Assembly (NCBI GenBank): GCA_017307955.1
Contig: JAFKFV010000013.1
Span: 1-64,000 of the forward strand
Direction of reading: 5' to 3'
From: Allobosea sp.
GTDB taxonomy: Bacteria; Pseudomonadota; Alphaproteobacteria; Rhizobiales; Kaistiaceae
Length of the DNA stretch: 64,000 nt
In this document: in pieces, positions 8,569 to 20,400 of the stretch
Layout of the letters: each line of letters opens with the position of its first letter
Position numbering within the stretch: position 1 is the first letter of the stretch
The notes under the pieces: model-generated
What the model was told of the DNA's origin: nothing
Seen by the model: the letters and a program-made list of their open reading frames with translations, nothing else
The model's database searches: none
Translations under genes and position numbers: made by a program

Positions 8569-9393
8569 CTATGGCGGACCAAGCAGAGGCCGAACGCGAG
8601 GCGCAAAGTCGCGGGCCCGAGCGATCGCCCCGGGGAGGACGCTCAGCGCCTCGTCGGCATTCATTCCTGGCATCATCGCGTCGTCGTAGAGCGTCGCGAG
8701 AATGTACCAGTCGAAGAGACCGAACGTTCCGACATCGTTGTCGTCGTTATAGAGGGAATAGGGCAGCTTGGAGCTGTCGTTCGCCGGCCCGAGCGCCTGT
8801 GTCAGTTCCTCGGCGAGGCAGCTCGTGAACGTCTTCTGACCCTTGTCGGCCAGGATGAAGATATAGGCCCGGTCGAGCACGCCGGTCGTGCGGTTCCACA
8901 TCACCGCCGAACAGCGGCTACGCTCCATGAACGTCGCCTCGGCCCCTCGCGGCAGCGCATCGGCGATGACCTTGCGATAATTGCTGCGATTGACGAGGAA
9001 AACGAAGAGGCGCGCCTTCTCGGGCTTTTCCGCCATGCGGATCTTGAGGTTGGGTACGATCCTGTCGAGCAGCCCGACGAATCCAGCCACCTCCTCGGCC
9101 CGGCCGGCGACGCCGCTCGCATCGAGAACCTGAACGCCCACCGGATCGACGAACTTGTTGACATAGTGGCCGGCAGCCTGGCTCGACGCCGGCCCTTCCC
9201 GCCCGAACACCGTGAGCATGAATCCGCGCGCGATCTGGTTGTCGGTGAAGTCCACCGGCGGCGCCACAGGCGCGGCTGTCGCCGGAGACACGCCGACGAC
9301 CATCAGAAAGAGAGCCAGCAGCGCCGCCAAGGCCGGGGCGACGCCAGCCAATGGCCGAACAAGGGTGTTGCTAGGGGCGTCTCGGGCCAACAC
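8569..9393 (-). CDS. DUF2927 domain protein, exported
   Basis: About 274 residues from a GTG at 9391-9393, which has GGAG a few bases upstream; a TTG 57 bases earlier is possible. A hydrophobic stretch (about 20-42) ending ATAAP looks like a signal peptide. The rest matches DUF2927 of alphaproteobacteria: SCLAEELTQALGPANDS is the most conserved block, followed by SLYNDDNDVGTFG and a LYDDAMMPGM loop. Two Cys (in SRCSAV and SCLAEE) may form a disulfide. The biochemical role of the family is not established. It is the first gene of the leftward polysaccharide cluster, about 125 bases before the phosphatase, but it may be an independent unit. Confidence 0.75.
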   Translation of the reverse strand: MLARDAPSNTLVRPLAGVAPALAALLALFLMVVGVSPATAAPVAPPVDFTDNQIARGFMLTVFGREGPASSQAAGHYVNKFVDPVGVQVLDASGVAGRAEEVAGFVGLLDRIVPNLKIRMAEKPEKARLFVFLVNRSNYRKVIADALPRGAEATFMERSRCSAVMWNRTTGVLDRAYIFILADKGQKTFTSCLAEELTQALGPANDSSKLPYSLYNDDNDVGTFGLFDWYILATLYDDAMMPGMNADEALSVLPGAIARARDFAPRVRPLLGPP

Positions 9394-9523
9394 GCGGCTC
9401 CATCTGCGAGAGGACAGGCGTTTATCGGGTGGCCGGCTCCGAAGCGTCAAGCGAGCGCGGCCCGCTATTGACCCCTCGCCATGCGACGACTAGGTTCCGC
9501 CCACTTTCGCAAGGCGCAGCGAC

Positions 9524-9599
9524 GAGCCCGTAGCTCAGCCGGTAGAGCACGTGACTTTTAATCATGGGGTCATGGGTTCGAATCCCATCGGGCTCACCA
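9524..9599 (+). tRNA. tRNA-Lys (anticodon TTT)
   Basis: A 76-base cloverleaf. The acceptor arms GAGCCCG and CGGGCTC pair fully, and the D-loop (TAGCTCAGCCGGTAGAGCA), anticodon loop CTTTTAA and T-arm GGTTCGAATCC are all canonical. CCA is encoded. No integrase or duplicated 3' end suggesting an attachment site is nearby. Confidence 0.97.
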
Positions 9600-9726
9600 T
9601 CTCCGCAAGGATCGTTTGCAGAGACAGAGCGTTCAGGCGGGGCCGGCCCCTCGCCTCTCGACAGCATTGCCGGTTTCGGGCAATGCTGCGCCGCACAAGT
9701 TCCATTGCACTGAAGGATTTCGTCCG

Positions 9727-10671
9727 ATGACCGAGTTCTCGCTCGCTGGCCGCCGGGTCTATGTCGCCGGGCATCGCGGCATGGTCGGCTCGGCGGTCGT
9801 CCGACGGCTGGAGAGCGACGGCGTCGAGGTCGTGACCGCAACACGCCAGCAGGCGGATCTCCGCGATCCCGCCGCCGTGACGGCATTCCTCGAGGACACG
9901 AAGCCCGACGTCGTGGTCGTGGCCGCTGCCAAGGTCGGCGGCATCCTGGCCAACGACACCTACCCGGCCGACTTCCTCTACGAAAACCTCATGATCGAGG
10001 CGAACCTCATCCATGGCGCCTTCAAGTCGGGAACAGAGAAGCTGCTGTTCCTCGGCTCGTCCTGCATCTATCCCAAGGTCTCGCCGCAGCCGATCCCCGA
10101 GGATGCGCTGCTGACCGGCCCGCTGGAAAGCACGAACGAGTGGTACGCGATCGCCAAGATCGCCGGCATCAAGCTCTGCCAAGCCTATCGAAAGCAGCAC
10201 GGCGTAGACTACATCTCGGCCATGCCGTCCAATCTCTATGGGCCGAACGACTATTTCGACCCCGAGAAGAGCCATGTGATCCCGGCCCTCCTGCGCCGGT
10301 TCCACGAAGCCGAGCAGCGAGGCGACGCCACGGTCACCTGCTGGGGCACCGGCACGCCGCGGCGCGAATTCCTTTATGTCGACGACCTCGCCGATGCCTG
10401 TGTCTTCCTGCTCGAATCCTATTCAGGCTACGAGCATGTGAATGTCGGCACCGGCGACGACATCACCATCAAGGAACTGGCCGAGACCGTGAAGTCGGTG
10501 ACCGGCTTCAACGGCGACATCGCCTGGGACACGTCGAAGCCCGACGGCACCATGCTGAAGCGGATGGACGTCTCGCGGATCAACGAACTCGGCTGGAAGG
10601 CGACGACGCCGTTCCCGGTCGGCCTCGAAAAGGCCTATCACTGGTATCTCGAGAACCCGATCCGCACCTGA
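9727..10671 (+). CDS. fcl: GDP-L-fucose synthase
   Basis: A 314-residue short-chain dehydrogenase. It begins with the NADP-binding GHRGMVGSAVVRRL and has LLFLGSSCIYP (catalytic Ser region) and the YAIAK form of the YxxxK motif. SNLYGPNDYFD, RREFLYVDDLADAC and the C-terminal WKATTPFPVGLEKAY are typical of GMER/Fcl. The enzyme converts GDP-4-keto-6-deoxymannose to GDP-L-fucose by epimerisation and reduction. The partner GDP-mannose dehydratase is not in the window. It likely supplies fucose for the neighbouring exopolysaccharide. The next gene (10687-10905) converges on it after 15 bases. Confidence 0.95.
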   Translation: MTEFSLAGRRVYVAGHRGMVGSAVVRRLESDGVEVVTATRQQADLRDPAAVTAFLEDTKPDVVVVAAAKVGGILANDTYPADFLYENLMIEANLIHGAFKSGTEKLLFLGSSCIYPKVSPQPIPEDALLTGPLESTNEWYAIAKIAGIKLCQAYRKQHGVDYISAMPSNLYGPNDYFDPEKSHVIPALLRRFHEAEQRGDATVTCWGTGTPRREFLYVDDLADACVFLLESYSGYEHVNVGTGDDITIKELAETVKSVTGFNGDIAWDTSKPDGTMLKRMDVSRINELGWKATTPFPVGLEKAYHWYLENPIRT

Positions 10672-10686
10672 GCGGCCGTCGAGGCA

Positions 10687-10905
10687 TCAGTTGCGCGGCC
10701 GAGAACTCGGGTCGGAGCCCGAGATCAGCCGCGCGAGGCCGTAGGGCATCCACAGGGGCAGGCGTCGATAGGGATGCCCCATCGGCAGGCGCTTGCGCAG
10801 CCGGCGGGCTTTGCGAGCCTCGTCCCGTGCCTCCTCGGCGGCGAGCGGCAGCGGATAGACGCTGACGATGGGATCATGCGGTCGGAGCTTGGCCGTCGTC
10901 TTCAT
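10687..10905 (-). CDS. small basic conserved protein, copy A
   Basis: A 72-residue protein from the ATG at 10903-10905; a TTG 24 bases earlier is less likely. Its core (LRPHDPIVSVYPLP at the front, GHPYRRLPLWMPYGLA at the back) is about 61 percent identical over 57 residues to the protein at 13986-14177. Between these blocks is an Arg/Ala-rich helix (EEARDEARKARRLRKR). It has no signal peptide or membrane segment and no recognised domain. It converges on the GDP-fucose synthase gene. Conservation between the two copies shows it is a real coding gene. Function unknown. Confidence 0.7.
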   Translation of the reverse strand: MKTTAKLRPHDPIVSVYPLPLAAEEARDEARKARRLRKRLPMGHPYRRLPLWMPYGLARLISGSDPSSRPRN

Positions 10906-10971
10906 CGGTGGTGGGTTTCCTGTTCTCAAAAAATGGGGCGCCGGCGGGTCAATGAGCCCGGCCGCTGAGGC

Positions 10972-12648
10972 TCAGGCCGTCGGCTCGCTGTCCGCAGCGC
11001 CTGTCTTCGAACGGCGTTGCGCGATATCGGCGAGAACGTGCACCACCACGTCGCCCATCGCCTTCAGCCAGATTTCGAGATCAGCCCGGTTGGGCTCGCG
11101 CTCGGGAAGATCGAGGCCAAACCGCGGCTGATAGACGACATGGCCGTCGGTCTGGTCCAGCCGGACGGTGCCGAGCGCCGCCGGCAGGCCCTTGACGACG
11201 ATATCGAGCCCTTCCTCGACCTTGCGCAATTCGATGCGGTTGCCAGTCCGGCGGAGGGCCTCGTCGAGCAGATTGTCGGCGGCGAGCTGGTCAATGACGG
11301 CGTGCAGGCGGCGGACATCGAGCTCGTGCTCGGCCGCCGCAGCCGCGGGCTCGTCCTCCTCTTCGAGGAAATCCTCCTCGAGATCGTCGTCGAGACCCTC
11401 GTCGAGATCATCATCCTGAAGATCATCGGCATCGTCGGCTGCGCGCTGCGGCGCCTTCTCCTCGGCCTTCCGCCGGCCGAATCCGGGTAGCTTCAGCTTG
11501 GAGAAGAGGCCACTGCCGAAAAGGCCGCCGCCCGACGCGGGACTTCCCTGAGCCGCCTCGACGGGCGCTTCCGAAACATCGTCCGTGGCGTCGTCGAACG
11601 GATCGGCCGTCTTCCCGGCCTCGGCCCGTTCCTCGAGATCCTCGCCGTCCTCGAAATCCTCCTCGACCCAATCCGGCTCGTCGGAAGCGTCCTCCGGCTC
11701 GGCAAGCGTCTCGGGCCGCTCCGAGACTGGGACGACGGGCGGGAGGGCCGGAATCGGGCGCGATAGGTCGGGCGACGGTACGGACGGAGCAGCCGTCGCC
11801 TCCTTGGGCGAATCGAGGGGCGCGGGTGAAGGCGCCGCCTTCGGCACAGACGGCGGCACTGGCGGGGGGGCTTCCGCCTTCCCGGCGGCCGGCGAAACCG
11901 ATCCATGCGTCGCCGCCTCCCCTGCGGGGGCTTTCGCCGGCGGCAGGGGACCGGTCGGTGTCGCCGAGCGATCCTCGACCCGGACCGGTCTCGGCGGCGG
12001 TGGCGGCGGCACGAAGAGGATCGGCCCGGTATCGGGAAGCGCTTCGGCCTCCGGGGGTCGGGCCGCTTTCAGCTGAGGCTCGGGCTCATCCGCGAGCGGC
12101 GTTGGCAATGGAGTCGTCGCTTTGGGAGTGAGCGGCTTGGGCTTGAGGGGCTCAGCAACCGAAGGCTTGGCTGCGGCGGGCGACCCGGCAGTCGACGCCA
12201 CGGATGTCGCGCCAAGGGGTTCCGGCTTTACGGCACCCGCTGAATCCGAGGCGTCAGGCTTTGCATCGGACGGCAGCTCGGCCACCGAAGCCGCAGACTT
12301 TCCCGGCATGTCCTTGCTGGATGCGGCTTCGCTGGCCACGGACTTCGCGACGGGATCGGCAGCCTTGGTCGACTGTTGCTCTGCGGGCGCCTCCGCCGGC
12401 AGCGCTTCGCCAAATGTCGGCGCGACGCCGCTGAATGGACGATCGGGGCGTTTGCGGTCGGGCTTCGGCTCGCGCTCGGTCGCCGCGGTGTTGATGAGGG
12501 TTGTCAGCCGGTCATCCAGAAGAATGAGCAGCCGCGCCGCCTCGTTGGCGTTCATGTCCCGGATCAGCGCGTCCATCGATGCGTGCAGCATCGAATGGAT
12601 TTTCCGCAGTTCCTGGAGATGCGCTTCAGAGGCTTTCTGGTCTGACAC
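10972..12648 (-). CDS. large low-complexity Pro/Ala-rich acidic protein
   Basis: A 558-residue protein with a GTG start. Residues 1-55 form a helical region (LQELRKIHSMLHASMDAL). About 60-330 is Pro/Ala-rich and disordered, with PPPPPPR-type runs. About 335-445 is strongly acidic (EEDFEDGEDLEE, DDLDEGLDDDLEED), interrupted by a short basic patch around KLKLPGFGRRK. The last 110 residues look folded (VIDQLAADNLLDEALRR, then beta strands such as GLDIVVKGLP). No known family was recognised. Codon use and long open frame support a real gene. It is flanked by the two SDR/small-protein pairs. A scaffold-like role is possible but not shown. Confidence 0.65.
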   Translation of the reverse strand: MSDQKASEAHLQELRKIHSMLHASMDALIRDMNANEAARLLILLDDRLTTLINTAATEREPKPDRKRPDRPFSGVAPTFGEALPAEAPAEQQSTKAADPVAKSVASEAASSKDMPGKSAASVAELPSDAKPDASDSAGAVKPEPLGATSVASTAGSPAAAKPSVAEPLKPKPLTPKATTPLPTPLADEPEPQLKAARPPEAEALPDTGPILFVPPPPPPRPVRVEDRSATPTGPLPPAKAPAGEAATHGSVSPAAGKAEAPPPVPPSVPKAAPSPAPLDSPKEATAAPSVPSPDLSRPIPALPPVVPVSERPETLAEPEDASDEPDWVEEDFEDGEDLEERAEAGKTADPFDDATDDVSEAPVEAAQGSPASGGGLFGSGLFSKLKLPGFGRRKAEEKAPQRAADDADDLQDDDLDEGLDDDLEEDFLEEEDEPAAAAAEHELDVRRLHAVIDQLAADNLLDEALRRTGNRIELRKVEEGLDIVVKGLPAALGTVRLDQTDGHVVYQPRFGLDLPEREPNRADLEIWLKAMGDVVVHVLADIAQRRSKTGAADSEPTA

Positions 12649-12967
12649 TTGTGATGCGGCTCCGGACGGACAGGTTCATGCACTCACGGTGACCGCTGCC
12701 GGTCCCCGAACCGCGCCGCCACCGTCATTCGAGTACCCGACCTGCCCACGTGAACCTATTGCAATGCGGGAAAGGTTTCGCAACCTCCAATCGCCCGGGC
12801 TCGTTCCGGCCCCAGCTTTTTCCGCCGACTGTGCCCCGCGCGCCAGACCGGGGCCGATTGCGGCGCAATATCCGCCGGTGGGCGCGCCCTTCTACGGCGA
12901 AGTCAGTTGCGGTAAGCAGGCCGCCGTGCGCGGCCGTCGATCCTGGGTCGCCCGAACCGGAGTTCGC
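12649..12967. other. intergenic divergent region (319 bases)
   Basis: The gap lies between the divergent Pro/Ala-rich gene and UDP-glucuronate epimerase and should hold both promoters. AGGTT-TCGC-AACCT near 12773 is a small dyad. I see no convincing -35/-10 pair and no gene. Confidence 0.4.
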
Positions 12968-13975
12968 ATGAACGTTTTGATCACTGGCACTGCGGGTTTC
13001 ATCGGGTTCCACGTCGCACGGCGTCTGCTCGCCGAGGGCCACAGGGTGACGGGCCTCGATGCCTTCACGCCTTACTACGACCCCGCACTCAAGCGGGCCC
13101 GTAACCGAATCCTAGAACAGTCGCCGCTCTTCACCTCGATCGAGGCGCAGCTCGAGAACCGCGACGCCCTCGCCCGCGCCTTTGACATCGCCGAGCCCGA
13201 GATTGTGATCCATCTCGCGGCGCAGGCCGGCGTGCGCTACGCGCTCGAAGACCCGGAAGCCTATGTCAGCTCCAACGTCGTCGGCTCGCACAATCTCCTC
13301 GAACTCGCACGCGCCGCACGGCCGCGGCATCTGATGCTGGCATCGACCTCGTCAGTCTATGGCGGCAACGAGAACCAGCCCTTTCGCGAGGACGATCCCG
13401 CCGATCATCCGCTCTCGCTCTATGCCGCCACGAAGAAGTCCATGGAGGCGATGTCGCATTCCTATGCGCATCTGTTCGACCTGCCGACCACCTGCTTCCG
13501 TTTCTTCACGGTCTATGGGCCATGGGGCCGGCCGGACATGGCGCTGTTCAAGTTCGTCGCCGCTGGCCTCGCCGGCGAGCCGATCCAGCTCTTCGGCAAT
13601 GGCGAGATGCAGCGCGACTTCACCTATGTCGAGGATCTGGTCTCGGCGATCACGCTCTTGTCCGGAAAGCCTCCGGCGAAGGGCGAGCGGCTCGGCGCCC
13701 ATGACTCGCTCTCGCCCGTCGCCCCGTGGCGGACGGTGAATATCGGTGGCGGCAAGCCGGTTCAACTCCTCGACTTCGTGCGCGTGATCGCGGAGACGCT
13801 GAAGGTCGACATCAGCATGACGCCCATGGCGATGCAGCCCGGCGACATGCGATCGACACATGCCGACGCCTCACTGCTGGCGGCGCTGATCGGGCCGATG
13901 CAGTTCACGCCGATCGCCAGCGGCGTCAGCGCCTTCGTCGAGTGGTATCGATCCTACTATGGACGCAGCGCTTGA
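12968..13975 (+). CDS. UDP-glucuronate 4-epimerase (SDR family)
   Basis: A 335-residue extended SDR. The ATG at 12968 puts the NAD-binding motif at residues 3-13 (VLITGTAGFIG). LDAFTPYYDPALK, HLAAQAGVRYALEDP, TSSVYGGNE and the YAATKKS active-site Tyr/Lys follow. The YYD..LK..R motif and the AGVRYS-like block are typical of UDP-glucuronate/galacturonate epimerases of the LpsL type. The product UDP-galacturonate would be used in surface polysaccharide or LPS. UDP-glucose dehydrogenase at the left window edge would make its substrate. The gene is followed 10 bases later by a convergent small gene. Confidence 0.88.
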   Translation: MNVLITGTAGFIGFHVARRLLAEGHRVTGLDAFTPYYDPALKRARNRILEQSPLFTSIEAQLENRDALARAFDIAEPEIVIHLAAQAGVRYALEDPEAYVSSNVVGSHNLLELARAARPRHLMLASTSSVYGGNENQPFREDDPADHPLSLYAATKKSMEAMSHSYAHLFDLPTTCFRFFTVYGPWGRPDMALFKFVAAGLAGEPIQLFGNGEMQRDFTYVEDLVSAITLLSGKPPAKGERLGAHDSLSPVAPWRTVNIGGGKPVQLLDFVRVIAETLKVDISMTPMAMQPGDMRSTHADASLLAALIGPMQFTPIASGVSAFVEWYRSYYGRSA

Positions 13976-13985
13976 GCCGGTCGCC

Positions 13986-14177
13986 TCAGCCGACGACGCG
14001 CGACAGCATCTTGGCCACGCCATAGGGCAGCCAGGGCGGCAGGCGCCGGTAGGGGTGCCCTTTCGGCAGCACCAGCTTCTGCCGGCGGGCGTTCCGCGCC
14101 TCGAACTGCGCGCGCTTGGCGCTCATCGGCAACGGGTACTGGCTCACAGCGGGATCGAACGGCCGCAAGTCGCCCAT
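13986..14177 (-). CDS. small basic conserved protein, copy B
   Basis: A 63-residue paralogue of the protein at 10687-10905: LRPFDPAVSQYPLP, then a basic helix, then GHPYRRLPPWLPYGVA. Like copy A it converges on the end of an SDR sugar-nucleotide gene, here with a 10-base gap. It has no known domain. The repeated arrangement suggests duplication of an SDR-plus-small-gene unit. Function unknown. Confidence 0.7.
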   Translation of the reverse strand: MGDLRPFDPAVSQYPLPMSAKRAQFEARNARRQKLVLPKGHPYRRLPPWLPYGVAKMLSRVVG

Positions 14178-14297
14178 GCTACGCTCCGGTGATACGAAGG
14201 CCGGCCCCCGCGCCGCCTGAGGGCAACAATGTTAAGTCGGGATCCATGAACATCCGATGATCGAATTGTTACAAATGGTTGCCGTGGGGCAATCGGC

Positions 14298-15303
14298 ATG
14301 CTGCGTCGCAACCTTGACGTTTGCGAAGGCTGGCGCGCCGTGACGCCGTTTCATCTCGAGGCGCGGCTCTGGCTGCTGCTGGCGGCCATCGCGATCGACG
14401 CGGTCGCCGGCGATCCCGATGTCATCTGGCGCCGCATTCCGCATCCGGTCGCCTGGTTCGGCGCGCTGATCGGCTGGGCCGACCGGACGCTCAACGCCGC
14501 GCCGCCGATGGGCTCCGACATCCCCCGCCGCATCCTTGGCCTGGCGACGATCATCGTCCTCACCGCCCTCGCCTTCGCCGCCGGCCTCTTCGTCGAGAGA
14601 CTGCTCGCCGGTTTCGAATGGGGTTTCCTGCTGCTGCCCGTGGTCGCCTCGGTCTTTCTCGCGAGCCGCAGCCTTTATGACCATGTCCGAGCCGTGTTCG
14701 ACGCTTTCGACGAGGGCGGTCTGGCGGCCGCGCGGCGGTCGGTCGCCATGATCGTCGGCCGCGACCCGGAGAGTCTCGACGAGGCCGGCGTCTGCCGGGC
14801 GGCGATCGAGTCGACGGCCGAGAACTTCTCCGACGGTTTCGTCGCCCCGGCCCTGTGGTTCGCCCTGCTCGGACTGCCGGGCCTTCTCGCCTACAAGATG
14901 ATCAACACGGCCGACTCGATGATCGGCCATCTTTCCGAGCGGCACCGCGCCTTCGGCTGGGCCTCGGCGCGGCTCGACGATCTCGTCAACTTGCCCGCCA
15001 GCCGCCTCGCTGGCGGCCTGATCGTGATGGCGGCACCTTTCGTCGGCACGTCGATCCGCGACAGTTTCGTCGTCATGCTGGATGATGCGGGGAAGCACCG
15101 CTCGCCCAATGCCGGCTGGCCCGAGGCGGCGATGGCCGGTGCGCTCGGCCTCGCCCTTGCCGGGCCGCGCCGCTATGCCGGCCACATGGTGGAGGATCCG
15201 TTTCTCAACGCCACCGGCCGCCGGGACGCGGCGCCGGGCGACATCGCGAAAGCGCTGAAGGTCCTGCGCATCGCGACGGCGCTCACCGGCGTCCTGGTGG
15301 TGA

Positions 15304-15329
<26 letters not shown>
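14298..15329 (+). CDS. cobD: adenosylcobinamide-phosphate synthase CobD/CbiB
   Basis: A 343-residue inner-membrane protein that attaches aminopropanol (or its phosphate) to adenosylcobyric acid. The family signature [18 protein letters not shown] is near the N-terminus. [20 protein letters not shown] and [16 protein letters not shown] follow, then [12 protein letters not shown] and [16 protein letters not shown]. There are four to five hydrophobic segments. Start choice is open: ATG at 14298 or GTG at 14340, and the latter fits family N-termini slightly better. The 3' end overlaps the end of cobQ on the other strand by 26 bases. It is the only cob gene here not in the leftward riboswitch operon. 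Confidence 0.93.
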
Positions 15330-16761
<1,432 letters not shown>

Positions 16762-16783
16762 GGGGTGAAGGCCTCGCCGCCCC

Positions 16784-17431
16784 TCAAAACTCGATGCCCT
16801 TCTGCGCCTTCACGCCGGAGCGGAAGGGGTGCTTGATCAGCTCCATCTCGGTGACGAGATCGGCGATCTCGATCAGCCCGTCGGGGGCGTTGCGGCCGGT
16901 GATGACGACATGGACATGCGGCGGCTTCTCGGTAGTCAGGAAGTCGAGCACCTCCTGAAGCGGCAGGTAGTCGTAGCGGAGCACGATATTGAGTTCGTCG
17001 AGCAGCACGAGATGGTGCTCGCCGGCGCGGATGAGCTCCTTGGCCGCTTCCCAGGCATTGCGGGCAGCGGCGATGTCGCGCTGCCTATCCTGCGTTTCCC
17101 AGGTGAAGCCCTCGCCCATCGCATTGATCGAGACGAGGTCGCCGAAGCGCTCCAGCGCAAAGCGCTCGCCGGTCTCCCAGGCGCCCTTGACGAACTGGAT
17201 CACGGCGACCGGCAGCCCATAGCCGAGGCTGCGGAACACCATGCCGAAGGCCGCGGTCGACTTGCCCTTGCCCTTGCCGGTATGGACGATGATGAGGCCC
17301 TTCTCGACCGTTTTGGTCGCGAGGATCTTGTCGCGCACCGCCTTCTTCTTGCGCATCTTCTCGGCATGGCGGGCGTCAGGGTCCAACGCAGCGCCGCTCG
17401 CCGTTCCGCCTTCGATCTCGTCCTTGCTCAT
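16784..17431 (-). CDS. cobO: cob(I)yrinic acid a,c-diamide adenosyltransferase CobO/BtuR
   Basis: A 215-residue ATP:corrinoid adenosyltransferase. The P-loop [43 protein letters not shown] and [22 protein letters not shown] are all diagnostic. It puts the upper adenosyl ligand on the corrinoid after cobalt insertion and reduction. The start overlaps the end of cobN by 4 bases, indicating translational coupling. The N-terminal 40 residues are charged ([13 protein letters not shown]), as in other rhizobial members. Confidence 0.96.
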   Translation of the reverse strand: MSKDEIEGGTASGAALDPDARHAEKMRKKKAVRDKILATKTVEKGLIIVHTGKGKGKSTAAFGMVFRSLGYGLPVAVIQFVKGAWETGERFALERFGDLVSINAMGEGFTWETQDRQRDIAAARNAWEAAKELIRAGEHHLVLLDELNIVLRYDYLPLQEVLDFLTTEKPPHVHVVITGRNAPDGLIEIADLVTEMELIKHPFRSGVKAQKGIEF

Positions 17432-20400
17432 GCATCCTCCCTGATGGCCGAGCCGGCGCTCGCCGAAAGCTCGGCCAGACGGCGCGCCGTGCTGTTCCTG
17501 CGCGGCGACCAGAGGCCGCGCGCGAGGGAATCCTCGAAACGGCGGAGCATCGCCGCGAAAGCGGCGGGGTTCGCCTCGGCGATGAAATCCGCGACGCCCT
17601 CATCCGCGAGATAGGCATCGAAAAGCGCGTCGAAATGGTGGTCGCCGACGGCATGCGTCGTCGCGGCGAAACCGGCGAGATAGTCGACCGTCGCCGCCAT
17701 TTCGGCAGCGCCGCGGAAGCCGTGCCGCATCACGCCGGCGATCCATTTCGGATTGGTGGCCCGGCCGCGCACGACACGGCCGATCTCTTCCGTCAGAGGA
17801 CGGATGACCGGCTGCTCCGCCAGTGCGTGATCGCCGTGATAGAGGCGCGGCGCAGCGCCCGAAAGATACTCGGCCGCGAGCGCCAGGCCGCCCTGATGCT
17901 GGTGATACTCGTCGCTGTCGAGGATGTCGTGCTCGCGATTGTCCTGGTTCTGCACGACGAGATCGATCACGGAAAGCCGCGAGCGCAGCGCATCTGAGGC
18001 GTCCGCGCCTTCCTCGCCGCTGCCATAGGCATAGCCGCTGGCACCGAGAAACATCTCCGCGAGTTCGCCGCGGCCATCCCAGGCGCCGAGCGCCATCATG
18101 GCCTCGATGCCGGAGCCGTAAGCCCCCGGCGCGGCGCCGAAGATGCGCGCCGAAGCCTCGCCGCTTCTGCGCGCTGCGGCGAGCGGATTGGCGTCGTCGG
18201 GCTCGTCACGCGCCGCCACGGCGCGGATCGCGGAATCGATGAGGTCGATCTGCTCCGGAAACGCATCGCGGAAGAGCCCCGAGATGCGCAGCGTGACATC
18301 GACGCGCGGGCGCTTGAGATCGGCGAGCGTCAGGACACGAAAGCCGGTGACGCGGCCGGTCCCCGCCTCCCAGACCGGCTCCGCGCCGATCAGGGCCAAC
18401 ACCTCGGCGATGTCGTCGCCGCCGGTGCGCATGTTGGAGGTGCCCCAGACTGTCAGCGCCACCGAGCGCGGCCAGGCGCCCTCGTCCTGGAGATAGCGCA
18501 TCACCAGCGCCTCGGCCGCCTTGCGGCCGATCCGCCACGCCGCCTCGGTCGGCACGGCGCGGGTATCGACGGTGTAGAAATTGCGCCCCGTCGGCAGGGC
18601 GTCCGGCCGTCCGCGCGAGGGCGAGCCCGCCGGACCGGGCGGCACGAAGCGGCCGTCCAGCGCGGCGAGCAGCCCCCTCATCTCGTCGGCGCCCGAGCGA
18701 TCGAGCGCCGGCACCAGTTCAGTGACGACGAAATCGAGCACCGCACGCGTCGCCGCCCCGGTCTCCTGCGGCAGCGTCCCGGCGAGCGCATCCTCGATGC
18801 AGCGCCGCGCCAACGTCTCGAGGCGCTCGGCTGTATCGCTCTCCGTCCGCCAGGGCGCGTCATCGAGCGCCCGAAGGCTCTCCGGCTTCGGCCCGGTCCA
18901 TGGCGCCGCTCGGTCGGGCAGCAGCGGGTCGAAGCCGGCGAGGCCGAGATCTTCGGCGATCGCCCGGACCAGCGAGGCATCCGCCGGCCGCCCGCCCGTC
19001 CGCAGGATGCGGGCGATGGCGGCCAGCGTCTCGATCCGTGCGCTCGCGGCCGGGCTGGTGCCGAGCACATGCAACCCGTCGCGGATCTGCATTTCCTTGA
19101 TGTCGCAAAGATGCGCGTCGATGGCCCTGAGCGCCTCCCCGGTATCCGCCCCGCCGATCGAAAGATCGCGGTCGATGCCATGCCGGGCGGCGCGGTCGAG
19201 GATGTCGCGCTCCAGATCATCGCGCCGGCGCGGATCGGCGCCGAGCGCGAGGTGATACTCGTCGATCAGCGTTTCCAGCTCGGCGAAAGGCCCGTGCGCC
19301 TCGGCCCGCGCCAGCGGCGGCATCAGATGGTCGACGATGACCGCCGCGCTGCGCCGCTTCGCCTGGGCGCCCTCGCCCGGATCGTTGACGATGAAGGGAT
19401 AGACGAGCGGCACCGGGCCCAGCACCGCCTCCGGCCAGCAACCCGCCGAGAGACCGACCGCCTTGCCCGGCAGCCATTCCAGATTCCCGTGCTTGCCGAG
19501 TTGCACCACCGCCTGCGCGCGGAAGCACGTCCTGAGCCAAGCGTAGAAGGCGAGGTAGTGATGCGGCGGCGGCAGGTTCGGATCATGGTAGCTGGCCTTC
19601 TCGTCGAGGCCATGACCACGGGTCGGCTGCACACCGACGACGAGATTGCCGAAGCGGAGAAGGGCCAGCCTGAAGCCGCCATCGGCCAGGAACGGGTCGG
19701 CCTCCGGCGCGCCCCAGCGCTCGGCCAGCTGTTGGCGCAACGCCGCCGGCAGGGCGTCGTGAAAGGCACGATAGTCGGCAAGCGGCAGGAAGGCCGCCTC
19801 GCCTCCGCCCTGCTCTCCCCGGCAGCTCCGCTCCGCTGCCGAGAGCAGCGCCATGAGGTCCGCCGCATCTTGAGGAAAGCCGCCGGTATCGTAGCCCTCT
19901 TTCGCCAAGGCATCGAGGACCCGCACGCAGCTTTCGCCGGTGTCGAGGCCGACGGCGTTGCCGAAGCGGCCGTCGCGGCCGGGATAGTTGGAGAGGATGA
20001 TCGCGATCCGCCGCTCGCCTGGCCTCGCCTCGCCAAGGTCGACGAGCGCCGCCGCCTGCGCGGCCACGAAGGAAATGCGCTCGTGGTCGGCGCGGTAAGC
20101 GACGATGCGGCTGTCGACGAGTGGATCGGGCGGCAGTTCCTCCTTGAACGAGACCGCCCGCGTCAGGATGCGGCCGTCAACCTCGGGCAGGACGACATTC
20201 ATGATCATGTCGCGCGGCGAAAGCCCGCGCGCCGATTGCGCCCAGGCCTCCCGGGTGGTGCCGGCGAAGACGACCTGAAGCACTGGCCGTCCCGGCATAT
20301 CGAAAACGGTCGGCGCCGCGCGGCGGCCGGGGGCCGACAGTGCGAAGGCCGTACCGTTGATCACCACGGATGGCGGCGTGTCGCGCATCGCCTCCGCCAG

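Noticed and set aside
9524..9599. tRNA-Lys as an integration site of a genomic island
   Set aside because: No integrase, no repeated tRNA 3' end and no change in base composition nearby.
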